Positions 45,695 through 54,389 of a DNA stretch of 64,000 bases are shown one piece after another. The stretch spans positions 3,472,001 to 3,536,000 of the forward strand of contig OY761536.1 of NCBI GenBank assembly GCA_963664605.1, in the 5' to 3' direction. Each line of letters starts with the position of its first letter. Position 1 is the stretch's first letter. The DNA comes from JAHOYW01 sp963664605 (GTDB lineage Bacteria; Verrucomicrobiota; Lentisphaeria; Victivallales; Victivallaceae). The notes beneath the pieces were generated by a model. It was not told the DNA's origin, ran no database searches, and saw only the letters and a program-made list of their open reading frames with translations. The position numbers and the translations under genes are program-made.

Positions 45695-46585
45695 ATGACA
45701 ACAGATAATGTACTGGACTTGATCGGCAATACACCTTTGATGGAACTAAAACCGCACCAGATATTTGCTAAAGCAGAGTTCCTCAATCCCGGCGGAAGCA
45801 TTAAAGACCGCGTCGCCCTTGCTATGATCGAAGGCGCGGAACGTGACGGACGTATCAATAAAGATACCATTCTGGTTGAACCGACTTCCGGCAATACCGG
45901 GATAGGGATAGCACTTGTCGGAAAGCTGAAAAATTACAAAGTTATTATCGTCATGCCGGAAAACATGAGTGAAGAACGCAAAAAACTTATCCTCAGCCTA
46001 GGCGCGGAACTGGTTTTGACCCCGAAAGAAAAAAGTATTCAGGGGGCAGTTGACAAAGCCGCGGAAATTTTGGCAAACACCCCTGACGCATATACTTTGA
46101 ATCAGTTCGAAAATCCTGATAACCCCAGGACGCATTTCGAGGGAACCGCCCGGGAATTATGGCGGCAGATGCGTGGCAATATAGATATTTTTGTTGCCGG
46201 AGTCGGCAGCGGCGGCACTCTTCAAGGCGTTGCTGAATTCCTGAAGAAGCATAAGCCGGACACAAAAATTGTCGCTGTTGAGCCCAAAAATGTTTCCGCC
46301 CTGCTTGGACACGAACCCGGCTTGCATCAGATACAAGGAATAGGCGACGGTTTCATTCCAGCGGTGCTTGATACGGAATTAGTTGACGAAGTTATCGAAG
46401 TCACCGACGACGAGGCAATCAATGCCGCCCGTGACCTGAGCTCAAATCATGGTTTAATGGCGGGAATATCCTCCGGCGCCAACGTTTTCGCCGCAATGCA
46501 GTTAGCTGAAAAATACCCGGAAGCACGGATAGCAACCGTTCTACCCGACAGAATCGAACGTTATTTCAGCTCGACGATGATGTGA
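45695..46585 (+). CDS. cysK: Cysteine synthase family protein
   Basis: A PLP enzyme that makes cysteine from O-acetylserine and sulfide. 296 residues; the PLP lysine is in NPGGSIKDR, the substrate loop is PTSGNTGIGIA and the pyridoxal phosphate loop is VGSGGTLQG. The N-terminus is short but complete (VLDLIGNTPLMEL). The C-terminus DRIERYFSSTMM matches the family end. CysK or CysM cannot be separated by eye. It shares its promoter element with metG. Confidence 0.92.
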   Translation: MTTDNVLDLIGNTPLMELKPHQIFAKAEFLNPGGSIKDRVALAMIEGAERDGRINKDTILVEPTSGNTGIGIALVGKLKNYKVIIVMPENMSEERKKLILSLGAELVLTPKEKSIQGAVDKAAEILANTPDAYTLNQFENPDNPRTHFEGTARELWRQMRGNIDIFVAGVGSGGTLQGVAEFLKKHKPDTKIVAVEPKNVSALLGHEPGLHQIQGIGDGFIPAVLDTELVDEVIEVTDDEAINAARDLSSNHGLMAGISSGANVFAAMQLAEKYPEARIATVLPDRIERYFSSTMM

Positions 46586-46590
46586 GGAAG

Positions 46591-46639
46591 ATTTAAGGTT
46601 TAAGATTTAAGATTTAAGGGTTAAGTTTTAAGTTAAAAA
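46591..46639. repeat. Heptamer tandem array downstream of cysK
   Basis: Seven units in phase starting six bases after the cysK stop: ATTTAAG, GTTTAAG, ATTTAAG twice, GGTTAAG, TTTTAAG, TTAAAAA. A very similar run is at 55105-55139. Confidence 0.75.
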
Positions 46640-46654
46640 ATGAGGAGGAAAGAA

Positions 46655-48247
46655 ATGAGTATCAGAAGAAAAATTAACCGCGCTCTCTATGTTCTTGCTT
46701 TTGTCGCGATTGCTGTCGTCGGAATCCAATGCAATTCTGCCCAAAAACAAAAAACTGTAAAAAACGCCGATCATAAAAAGTTCAGAGAACTCTACGAAAG
46801 TGCACGTAAACTGACTCCTAAAGAAGCCGCTGACCTTGATAAGCTGGTAGAAAAAGAACCCGACAATCTGGATGCCGTAACTAAATGGCTGATATATAAT
46901 TGCACCAGTTGGATTCGAGATGCAAAGATAAAAAAGAAGCGGGAAAGAATCATTTGTCACTTAATAGAAAAGCATCCTGAGTATAAAATTTTTTATTATG
47001 AACGCCCCTGCCTTTATCAACATCGCAAAGAGGCGGATGCATCTGTAAAAGCCTGGAAAGAACAGTTAAAAAAGCATCCTGAAAATTTAGAAATACTTTC
47101 TAATGCCGCTTACCATACATCTTTTTTTAATAAGGCTTTATGCGAAAAGTGCTTAAAGAAAGGCCAGCAACTTGAACCGGACAACCCACGGTGGTCAGAA
47201 CGACTAGGATATTTTTATAGACTTAATAAAAACTATTCAAAATCTCATACCGAACTTAAAAGGGCGTACAAACAGACTGCTGTTGATAAGCAAAGAACCC
47301 TGCTTGTTTTGCTAGGTCAAGTCGCTTATATCTCCGAAAAAAATAAGGAAGCCGCACAATATGCCAACGAGATGCTTAAACGAGGAGAAAAAAGTTCTAA
47401 TAAGTGGGATAAAGCAGCTTATTTGTATAATGCTAGTACATTACTTGGCCTGCTGGCCCTGAAAGACGGCAAAGTGGAAGAGGCCTGTAAGTACCTTAAT
47501 AAATCAGGGAAAGTAGTTGAAAAATTCAAAAAAGTTTATGTAGATATGAGCCTTGCCTGCATGCTGACTTTCAAGGGTAAAGAAAAATGTGTCATTGAAT
47601 TTCTTAATACTGTCGAAAAATATTCCCCTAGAAATAATTATAAAGCATACATAAAAGATTTGAAAGCCGGAGTCATGCCGGAATACAACTGGATGTCCTA
47701 CTACAATTATTTACCGCTAATAACGAATAAAATCTACACCGCAAGGCGGAAGAAATTCTTGAGCATCGGTAAGACCTTGTCCCCTGAACAAGTTGCTGTA
47801 CTGGAAAAGGAACTGGCAAAACTCCCCGTCAAAAATACAACAAAAGCTTATGGAACGATAACAAAACTTGTTGCTTATTATTATGTCAATAAGGACAAAG
47901 ACAAAAGTATTCCTGAGAAAAGGCGCCAGCTTATTTACCGTCTGGTTGAATATTTTCCGCGATACAGCTTGCTGGCATATCCCGAAACCTGGCTGCGTTT
48001 CGAAAAGAGCGATAAAAAACTTATTGCGCTATGCGAAGCTAATATCAAGAAATACTCTGCCGGAAAAGCGCGTATTAATACGCGTATTATGAATAATGCC
48101 GCCTGCCAGCTTGCCACACATGATAGAAAACTCGCTGAACAAGCCTTAATAAAAAGATTCAAAGTCAAGCCTTCAGACGCGAAATGGAAAAAGACTCTCG
48201 ATAAATTTTATTCCTGTATAAATGCGAATAAACCATATATGGAATAA
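46655..48247 (+). CDS. Helical-repeat (TPR-like) protein with internal duplication
   Basis: A 530-residue protein. A hydrophobic N-terminal helix (about 10-26) ends near Cys27 in GIQC, which is a poor lipobox, so a signal anchor is likelier than lipid attachment. The rest is helical with TPR-like pairs such as EPDNPRWSERLGYFYRL. The half starting LTPKEAADLDKLVEKEP resembles the later half starting LSPEQVAVLEKELAKLP, an apparent duplication. An upstream in-frame ATG (46640) sits inside the ribosome-site region; the ATG used here follows GAGGAGG. Function unknown; probably a periplasmic protein-protein scaffold. Confidence 0.75.
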   Translation: MSIRRKINRALYVLAFVAIAVVGIQCNSAQKQKTVKNADHKKFRELYESARKLTPKEAADLDKLVEKEPDNLDAVTKWLIYNCTSWIRDAKIKKKRERIICHLIEKHPEYKIFYYERPCLYQHRKEADASVKAWKEQLKKHPENLEILSNAAYHTSFFNKALCEKCLKKGQQLEPDNPRWSERLGYFYRLNKNYSKSHTELKRAYKQTAVDKQRTLLVLLGQVAYISEKNKEAAQYANEMLKRGEKSSNKWDKAAYLYNASTLLGLLALKDGKVEEACKYLNKSGKVVEKFKKVYVDMSLACMLTFKGKEKCVIEFLNTVEKYSPRNNYKAYIKDLKAGVMPEYNWMSYYNYLPLITNKIYTARRKKFLSIGKTLSPEQVAVLEKELAKLPVKNTTKAYGTITKLVAYYYVNKDKDKSIPEKRRQLIYRLVEYFPRYSLLAYPETWLRFEKSDKKLIALCEANIKKYSAGKARINTRIMNNAACQLATHDRKLAEQALIKRFKVKPSDAKWKKTLDKFYSCINANKPYME

Positions 48248-48248
48248 A

Positions 48249-48290
48249 CGTGTTGCGTATTAAGTGTTGCGAGTTGCGAGTTGTGAATTA
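48249..48290. repeat. Heptamer tandem array before the GNAT gene
   Basis: Units CGTGTTG, CGTATTA, AGTGTTG, CGAGTTG twice, TGAATTA. The array occupies the whole gap between the stop of the helical protein and the start of the next gene. Confidence 0.65.
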
Positions 48291-48778
48291 TGAAAAATGT
48301 TCCAATAAAAATGATCCGTTATGATATGGACGGGATTCCGTTTTATCCGTTGCCGGAAAACTATTCAATCCGGGCTTATGCGCCGGGAGATGAAAACGCC
48401 TGGGTGGAACTGCAGAAACGCGCGGATAAATTCAATAAAATAGATTTGGAATTGTTTCATAAGTCATTCGGCTATGATAAGAATATTTTAGTTCAACGCA
48501 TGCTTTTTCTTCTGAATTCCGGCAAAAAGATAATCGGTACAGCGTCCGCATGGTTCGACAACGATTATGACGGGGGAAAATATGGCAGAATACACTGGTT
48601 GGCAATTCATCCGGATTATCAGGGCAAAGGCTTATCCAAGCCGCTACTAAGCGCAACCTGCCAAAAACTAGTGGAGTTGGGGCATGACAAAGCCTATCTC
48701 ACCACATCATCCGCCAGAATACCTGCAATAAATCTCTACTTGAAATTCGGATTCATCAAAGAGCGTGTCAAGCGTTAA
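48290..48778 (+). CDS. GNAT-family N-acetyltransferase
   Basis: A 162-residue acetyltransferase. The acetyl-CoA loop is visible as HPDYQGKGLSKPL, with the family end NLYLKFGF. The substrate could be an amino acid, peptide or antibiotic; nothing points to one. No good ribosome site is seen because the preceding heptamer array runs up to the ATG. The last codons overlap a short repeat. Confidence 0.85.
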   Translation: MKNVPIKMIRYDMDGIPFYPLPENYSIRAYAPGDENAWVELQKRADKFNKIDLELFHKSFGYDKNILVQRMLFLLNSGKKIIGTASAWFDNDYDGGKYGRIHWLAIHPDYQGKGLSKPLLSATCQKLVELGHDKAYLTTSSARIPAINLYLKFGFIKERVKR

Positions 48779-48791
48779 GTGTTACGTGCGA
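48771..48791. repeat. Heptamer repeat at the GNAT 3' end
   Basis: AGCGTTA, AGTGTTA, CGTGCGA; the units include the GNAT stop codon. Confidence 0.5.
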
Positions 48792-48858
48792 CAAAAGAAT
48801 TAAAAATAATACAAGTTCAAACTGCGCAGAACCTGTAAGCTTTTCCATTCTGCTCGCA

Positions 48859-48906
48859 GCACTTTTTTCCTATCTTGCTTGAAATAAACCGCAAAATGGC
48901 TAAATT
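48859..48906 (+). promoter_or_regulatory. metG promoter with element shared with cysK
   Basis: GCACTTTTTT, three or four bases, TCTTGCTTGAAATAA; TTGAAA is 16 bases from TAAATT. It leaves a 35-45 base leader before metG. Confidence 0.6.
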
Positions 48907-48945
48907 GATTGTGCTATACATATACTTACTTAAAGGATTTGAAAT

Positions 48946-50889
48946 ATGAGTTCAGAAAAATTTTATGTAACGACGCCGATATATTACGTCAACGACAAGC
49001 CGCATATCGGGCATGCTTATACAACAATCGTCGCCGACATTCTGGCGCGCTATCACCGTTCACTCGGCGATACCACGTTCTTTTTGACCGGAACCGACGA
49101 ACACGGGCAAAAAGTGCAGAAAGCCGCCGAAGCCCACGGCATCACCCCGCAACAGCAATGCGACGACACCGTTGTGCGCTTTCAGGAATTATGGCGTGAG
49201 CTGGAAATCAGGAATGATAAATTCATCCGCACAACCGACAAGGAACATAAAGCCGTCGTTCAGGAAATCATGCAGGATCTTTATGACCGTGATTTGATTT
49301 ACAAGGATGAGTATAAAGGTTTCTACTGCGTTCCATGCGAAAGATTCTTTACAGAGAAAGACCTGGACGAAAAGCTTTGCTGTCCCGAGTGTCAGCGTGA
49401 AACCCAGGAAATTATCGAGTCTAATTACTTTTTCCGCATGAGCAACTATCAGGAATGGCTGATCGAATACATTGAAACCCATCCTGAATTCATCCAGCCG
49501 GCATTCCGCGCCAATGAAACGCTTGGATTTTTAAAGAAACCGCTCGGCGACCTCTGCGTATCCCGCCCGAAATCACGTTTAGCATGGGGCATAGAACTGC
49601 CGTTCGATAAAGATTATGTCTGTTACGTCTGGTTCGACGCGCTCATCAACTATATTTCCGCAATTGGCTACCGCCGCAACGATGAAAGCTTTAATAAATG
49701 GTGGCCCGCCTCCTGCCAGCTCATCGGCAAAGATATTTTGACCACGCATACCGTTTACTGGCCGACAATGCTCAAAGCTATGGGCGTTGAAATGCCGCAA
49801 ACTATTATGGCACACGGCTGGTGGCTAGTCGGACGCAACAAAATGAGCAAATCAGTCGGCAACGTCGTCAATCCAATGGACATGATCCAGAAATACGGGC
49901 TCGACGCTTTCCGTTACTTCCTGATGGCTGAAATGACTATGGGGCAAGATGCTTCGTTCACCGAAGACGCATTCGTCACACGCTACAACAGCGATCTCGC
50001 CAACGACCTTGGCAACCTTGCCAGCCGCGTAGTGAAAATGACCCTGCGCCACGGCAGCGGAGTTATTCCACAGCCAGGAGAGTTTACCACGGTCGAAGAT
50101 GAATTAAACGCGGCAGTTGACAACGCCATCGTCGAAATGGAAAAAGCTCTGAAAACAATGCGTATAAATCAGGGGCTTGAACATATAATGAACGCCGTCC
50201 GCGCCGGAAATCGTTACATGGAACAGACCGCTCCCTGGACTTTAGCCAAAAAAGGAGAAACTGAACGCCTGAACACAGTATTATACTGCGTTGCTGAAGC
50301 ATTACGTAAGGTCTCAATCCTGCTTGATCCGGTCATGCCGGACAAGATGACTGCTCTGCGCGACGCTCTCGGCATCAAAAATGCCGATGAGGGACATCTG
50401 GATACTCTAACGCAAGATAAAAATATTTTAAGCGGCCTGCAAATGCATGACCTTGACGCGTTGTTTCTGCGTATAAAGCTGGAAGAACCGGAAAAGCAAA
50501 AACCGGAAAAGAAGCAGAAAGAGAAAAAACAAAAAGCAGAAAAGAAATCTGAACCGCTTGGTGAAGGTTTAATTACTTTTGATGAATTCTTCAATACGCA
50601 GTTAAAGACCGCTAAAGTGCTGGAAGCTGAAAAAGTCGAAGGTACAGATAAGCTTTTAAAATTGCAAATCGAAGTAGGAAACGAAAAACGCCAGTTGATT
50701 GCGGGGGTGGCACAGTTCTACACTCCTGAACAGATGATCGGCAAAAACATAGTCATTGTCGCCAATTTGAAACCGGCTAAGATCCGTGGTGTGGAATCAC
50801 AGGGAATGCTTTTAGCCGCCAAAGACGGCAAAGAATTAAAGCTGGTCACCGTTGACGGCGATATCCAGAGCGGCTCATCGGTGGGGTAG
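48946..50889 (+). CDS. metG: Methionyl-tRNA synthetase
   Basis: Charges initiator and elongator tRNA-Met. 647 residues with HIGH at 20-23, a zinc knuckle with Cys128, Cys131, Cys146 and Cys149, KMSKS at 299-303, a Lys/Glu-rich linker near 510-545 and a C-terminal EMAP-type tRNA-binding domain to the end. The domain order is MetG type with the dimerising C-terminal domain. AAAGG lies before the ATG. Confidence 0.97.
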   Translation: MSSEKFYVTTPIYYVNDKPHIGHAYTTIVADILARYHRSLGDTTFFLTGTDEHGQKVQKAAEAHGITPQQQCDDTVVRFQELWRELEIRNDKFIRTTDKEHKAVVQEIMQDLYDRDLIYKDEYKGFYCVPCERFFTEKDLDEKLCCPECQRETQEIIESNYFFRMSNYQEWLIEYIETHPEFIQPAFRANETLGFLKKPLGDLCVSRPKSRLAWGIELPFDKDYVCYVWFDALINYISAIGYRRNDESFNKWWPASCQLIGKDILTTHTVYWPTMLKAMGVEMPQTIMAHGWWLVGRNKMSKSVGNVVNPMDMIQKYGLDAFRYFLMAEMTMGQDASFTEDAFVTRYNSDLANDLGNLASRVVKMTLRHGSGVIPQPGEFTTVEDELNAAVDNAIVEMEKALKTMRINQGLEHIMNAVRAGNRYMEQTAPWTLAKKGETERLNTVLYCVAEALRKVSILLDPVMPDKMTALRDALGIKNADEGHLDTLTQDKNILSGLQMHDLDALFLRIKLEEPEKQKPEKKQKEKKQKAEKKSEPLGEGLITFDEFFNTQLKTAKVLEAEKVEGTDKLLKLQIEVGNEKRQLIAGVAQFYTPEQMIGKNIVIVANLKPAKIRGVESQGMLLAAKDGKELKLVTVDGDIQSGSSVG

Positions 50890-50916
50890 GTTTTCAAGCA
50901 GCCCGACCTGTCCGAC

Positions 50917-50935
50917 TGCCTCATATAATGAGGCA
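50917..50935. terminator. Hairpin between metG and tmRNA
   Basis: A perfect 8-bp stem (TGCCTCAT with ATGAGGCA) with a 3-base loop between two convergent genes. It lacks a strong U run, so it may be a weak bidirectional terminator. Confidence 0.45.
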
Positions 50936-50940
50936 AAATG

Positions 50941-51293
50941 TGGAGGTGGCGGGAGTCGAACCCGCGTGCTGAAAGAGCGAAAAGAGGACTTCTACATGCA
51001 TAGTTCATCTTTTAAGTTTATCGTCCTCTTGCTAAGCCAATGAACAGGGCCTGCATTTAGACTAGTCTTTATAAAATCTTACCCGGAACCAAAAGACCAG
51101 ATCCCGAAGCCAGGGCGCTCTATGACGCCTCCACCCTCCTAGCGTCCGTCAGAGGAGAGACGTAGCAGAACTATGCTGCTAATGCGTATTGTTCTTCAGC
51201 AATTATTATTGCAATCGATGATTAACGAGGCCAACGATTATCCTCGGCATGCCATCAACTAGTAACTAATCCAGTCGAATCCGGATCACCCCC
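50941..51293 (-). ncRNA. ssrA: tmRNA (SsrA)
   Basis: Transfer-messenger RNA that rescues stalled ribosomes and tags the nascent protein. The 5' end GGGGGTGATCCGGATTCGACTGG and the 3' end GGGTTCGACTCCCGCCACC form the tRNA-like domain; the seven-base acceptor stem pairs with one G-U. The tag frame reads GCA ATA ATA ATT and on to a final GCA GCA TAG, giving AIIIAEEQYALAA. The 3' CCA does not appear to be encoded (CAT follows the discriminator A). Confidence 0.95.
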
Positions 51294-51311
51294 ATGTGAA
51301 AAACACAGGAA

Positions 51312-51340
51312 TATTTATCCTTGTTATAATCTACTCTCAA
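51312..51340 (-). promoter_or_regulatory. tmRNA promoter
   Basis: TTGAGA, 17 bases, TAAATA on the complementary strand. The transcript would begin about 12 bases before the mature 5' end, leaving a short leader for RNase P. A small palindrome (ATGTTT/AAACAT) lies just upstream at 51345-51360. Confidence 0.5.
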
Positions 51341-51416
51341 AATAATGTTTTTGCAAACATCTTTGGGAAATAACGGGAAAACAGCATAAACAAGGTATTT
51401 CTTATAAAGGCTTTCC

Positions 51417-52055
51417 TTAACCCTTAAAACTTTTTTTCAGGATTTCAAGAATCTGTCTGGCAATGTTTATTTTGCTGTCTTTTGAAATTTCGATTTTTCT
51501 TTCGTTTCGGGATAATAAGGTTACAGCATTGTTGTCTGAGGCGAACCCGCTGTCGGCTTTGCTGATGTCATTGGCTGCGATCCAGTCAAGATTCTTGCGC
51601 TGCATTTTATCCTGGGCGTTCTTCAGTAGATTTTCGCTTTCCGCCGCGAAACCGACCAATATCTGCCCTTGCGGTTTGTTTTTGCCTAAGTTCAATAAAA
51701 TATCTTCGGTCGCTTCAAGCTCTATTGTCAAAGAGCCGGAAGTTTTTTTGATTTTGTGATTACAACTTTGTTTCGGCGTATAATCCGCGACAGCAGCAGC
51801 CATAATGACTAAATCGGCATCATGGGCTTCCATGTGAACCGCTTCCGCCATTTCGGCAGCGGACTCAACCTTGACTAGACGAACGTTATCCGGCGGTGTC
51901 AAGCTTACCGGGCCGCTGACCAGTACGACATCCCAACCGTATTCAGCGGCGGCGGCAGCCAGGGCATAGCCCATCTTCCCGGTAGAACGGTTGGAAATGA
52001 ACCTGACAATATCAATTTTCTCACGGGTTGGGCCGGCTGAAATCAATACTTTCAT
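51417..52055 (-). CDS. coaB: Phosphopantothenate-cysteine ligase domain protein (CoaB)
   Basis: Joins 4'-phosphopantothenate and cysteine in coenzyme A synthesis. The 212-residue protein starts with the CoaB motif ISAGPTREKID and RFISNRSTGKMG, and has AAVADYTPKQ and the Lys in KIKK. Only the synthetase domain is present; the usual N-terminal CoaC flavoprotein decarboxylase is missing, so CoaC must be a separate gene. It follows the NAD-kinase-like gene directly. Confidence 0.9.
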   Translation of the reverse strand: MKVLISAGPTREKIDIVRFISNRSTGKMGYALAAAAAEYGWDVVLVSGPVSLTPPDNVRLVKVESAAEMAEAVHMEAHDADLVIMAAAVADYTPKQSCNHKIKKTSGSLTIELEATEDILLNLGKNKPQGQILVGFAAESENLLKNAQDKMQRKNLDWIAANDISKADSGFASDNNAVTLLSRNERKIEISKDSKINIARQILEILKKSFKG

Positions 52056-52814
52056 CTAGCATTTCCCTTGTATAAGAGGGTTCTTGTCAGGGAACTGGCT
52101 GGGATGGCGCAACAGACGGCAAGCCTGGCACATGAATTTTTCAAGCCCGTAAATAACAGCTTTTTCTTCAGCTTTATGAATTATCACTTCACTTCCTTCG
52201 GGAATTTCAATACTGAAAGGATTGTTATCCGCAACCATAACTCCTGGACCGCGAATTATCTTTACCCTGACAACCGCGGTTTCAGGTAAAACCAGATGGT
52301 TGACGACTTCAGTGCTGTTGCTGAATGCCAGTCCAAGTCCGGTTTTGAAAATACTGTGCGTAATACTGCGGTAATATGCCGTGCTGCCGTGAATCGTGGA
52401 CATTCCGACCGCGTCGCCGACAATCTCGTTGGCATAAAGTTCATCATCAATCCAGACCCGGTAACGCATCGCCCTGCCCCGGTTGCAGTTATGAATAAAT
52501 ATATCATTCAGGCCGAATAATTCTTTATCTTCGAAGCTGCTGTATAATTTGGAATTAAGAGTTTTAGCTGTATTACCGGCACAGAAATCATCGAGCTGCT
52601 TCTCATATGAGTGTTCGTCACAAAGCGGCGCTGTTTCATGATCGCGAAGCGGCAGTATCGGAGTTCCGGGATATAAGCGTTCGGCATCCAGCAAAGCGCC
52701 ATCGCCGCCATGCGCGATAATTAGCTCCGGAGTGTTATCCGTCAGTTCAAAATCCCTTGATTCCAGTAAAGGAATTATATCGTCAAGATGTTTCCCAATA
52801 AGTTTGACTTTCAT
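52056..52814 (-). CDS. NAD kinase-like protein
   Basis: A 252-residue protein of the ATP-NAD kinase fold, which phosphorylates NAD. GGDGALL stands for GGDGTLL, the NE-like motif is GLNDIFIHNCNRG and STIHGSTAYYRS replaces STPTGSTAYSLS. The changes in the GDG and substrate motifs leave doubt about its activity or cofactor. It overlaps trmH by four bases and abuts coaB, a cofactor-biosynthesis setting. Confidence 0.7.
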   Translation of the reverse strand: MKVKLIGKHLDDIIPLLESRDFELTDNTPELIIAHGGDGALLDAERLYPGTPILPLRDHETAPLCDEHSYEKQLDDFCAGNTAKTLNSKLYSSFEDKELFGLNDIFIHNCNRGRAMRYRVWIDDELYANEIVGDAVGMSTIHGSTAYYRSITHSIFKTGLGLAFSNSTEVVNHLVLPETAVVRVKIIRGPGVMVADNNPFSIEIPEGSEVIIHKAEEKAVIYGLEKFMCQACRLLRHPSQFPDKNPLIQGKC

Positions 52815-53290
52815 GACTGCTTTTTCCTTTTAGCGATTATCGCGTAAAGTACCGCGGCGGCGCAATTGCCGACATTAATAGATTCCTTCTGCCCCAGCAT
52901 TGGTAAACTTATCACCGCATCACATAATTTCAAGGCTTCTTCATCAACTCCCAGAGCTTCATTACCCATAATTATAGCTAAAGGATACTCGTAGTCATAT
53001 TCCCAGGCAAAAATACTGTCATCAGTTTTTTCCACCGCAAGCACCTGCTTAACCCCCTGTGCCCTGAGCTGTTTAATTGCCGCAACAGAGTTTTCCATTT
53101 GGCGGCAGGCGACCATTTTATCCGCGCCCATAGCAGTTTTTTCAAGTTTAGGGTGTGGCGGCGCCGGGGTATAGCCGCAAGCGATGATCTCCTTCGCGCC
53201 GACGCCATCGGCGATACGGAATATGTTGCCTGTGTTATGCGCGCTGCGTAAACGATCCAGTACAATCGTAATTTCGAAATTATTTTTCAT
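52811..53290 (-). CDS. TrmH/SpoU-family RNA 2'-O-methyltransferase
   Basis: A 159-residue SPOUT methyltransferase. Motif 1 is VLDRLRSAHNTGNIFRIADG, motif 2 is IIMGNEALGVD and motif 3 is ISLPMLGQKESINVGNCAA. It lacks an N-terminal extension. The target, a tRNA or rRNA ribose, cannot be told. It is the first gene of trmH-NADK-like-coaB. Confidence 0.9.
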   Translation of the reverse strand: MKNNFEITIVLDRLRSAHNTGNIFRIADGVGAKEIIACGYTPAPPHPKLEKTAMGADKMVACRQMENSVAAIKQLRAQGVKQVLAVEKTDDSIFAWEYDYEYPLAIIMGNEALGVDEEALKLCDAVISLPMLGQKESINVGNCAAAVLYAIIAKRKKQS

Positions 53291-53418
53291 TGACTTTACC
53301 TTAATTTTCTACTATAAAATACCCATATTTATGGTGTTTTTCAATTAATTCACCTGTAATAAGCGTTTTTTTGGAGTATATTAGCAGGTTATTTTAAAAA
53401 ATAAGGGAAAAACACTAT

Positions 53419-54303
53419 ATGACGATTCACGAAAAAGATACTAAACGCTACAAGCTTCTCGCGAAATCCGAGGGCTGGATATCCGTATCTGTAAATATCC
53501 TTTTGTTCGCCTTCAAATTCTGGGTCGGGAGTATATCCGGTTCAGTTGCGATCGTCGCCGACGCGTGGCACAGTTTATCAGATTCATTAACCTCAGTCAT
53601 CCTGCTTTTCGGTATAAAGATGTCTGAAAAACCGGCTGACAAGGAACATCCGTTCGGTCACGGGCGTTCGGAATTGATCTCCACGCTGGTTATCGCCATA
53701 CTGCTGGCGGTAGTGGCGTTTGAATTCATCTGCAAATCAATCGCGCGCCTGCATATGCACGAAAGCGCCCAGTACGGAAGTTTAGCGCTATGGGCAATGG
53801 TCATTACTATCGTCAGCAAGGAAGCGATGGCGCAATATGCGTTCTGGGCCGGAAAACTGACCGGGATGAATTCCCTCAAAGCCGATGCATGGCATCACCG
53901 CAGTGACGCGATAAGCTCAATCATCATTCTGGCGGGTATTATTTTCGGCGGCAGATTCTGGTGGGTTGACGGCGTTATGGGATTGATTGTCGCTTTAATC
54001 ATCATGTACGCCGCTTACGACGTATTGAAAAGCGCCATCGGCCCGTTACTGGGGCGTTCTCCGGATAAGGAACTTATAAAGCAAGTCACAGATATCTGCA
54101 AAAAGCACGGTGGTGAAAAAATCGATGTGCATCATTTTCATATCCACGATTACGGAAATCACACTGAACTGACTTTTCATATTCACCTTGATGGCAATAT
54201 TCCTTTAGATGACGCACATGCGGTAAGCAAACAGATAGAATTCGAACTGCTGAAAGAAATGGGAATAGAAGCTACTATCCATATGGAACCACAGATAAAG
54301 TAA
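53419..54303 (+). CDS. Cation diffusion facilitator transporter
   Basis: A 294-residue six-helix exporter of divalent metal (Zn, Fe, Mn or Co). The two metal-site motifs are DAWHSLSD in helix 2 and DAWHHRSDA in helix 5, and the C-terminal cytosolic domain (about 210-290) has several His (DVHHFHIHDYGNHTE). The metal cannot be assigned. It stands alone, divergent from trmH. Confidence 0.92.
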   Translation: MTIHEKDTKRYKLLAKSEGWISVSVNILLFAFKFWVGSISGSVAIVADAWHSLSDSLTSVILLFGIKMSEKPADKEHPFGHGRSELISTLVIAILLAVVAFEFICKSIARLHMHESAQYGSLALWAMVITIVSKEAMAQYAFWAGKLTGMNSLKADAWHHRSDAISSIIILAGIIFGGRFWWVDGVMGLIVALIIMYAAYDVLKSAIGPLLGRSPDKELIKQVTDICKKHGGEKIDVHHFHIHDYGNHTELTFHIHLDGNIPLDDAHAVSKQIEFELLKEMGIEATIHMEPQIK

Positions 54304-54325
54304 TTACGAATTCAAATTACGAATT
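54302..54325. repeat. Direct repeat at the CDF stop
   Basis: AATTACGAATT occurs twice, 13 bases apart, starting at the stop codon of the CDF gene. Similar in style to the heptamer arrays but with a different period. Confidence 0.45.
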
Positions 54326-54389
54326 TTGTTTGGATATTGGCTTTCGCTACGCTCAACCCCAGCCTATGTAAAGTGGATATTCAAAAAGG

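Noticed and set aside
48781..48945. S-adenosylmethionine or T-box riboswitch before metG
   Set aside because: No conserved cores or stable stems; the gap is explained by a promoter and repeats.
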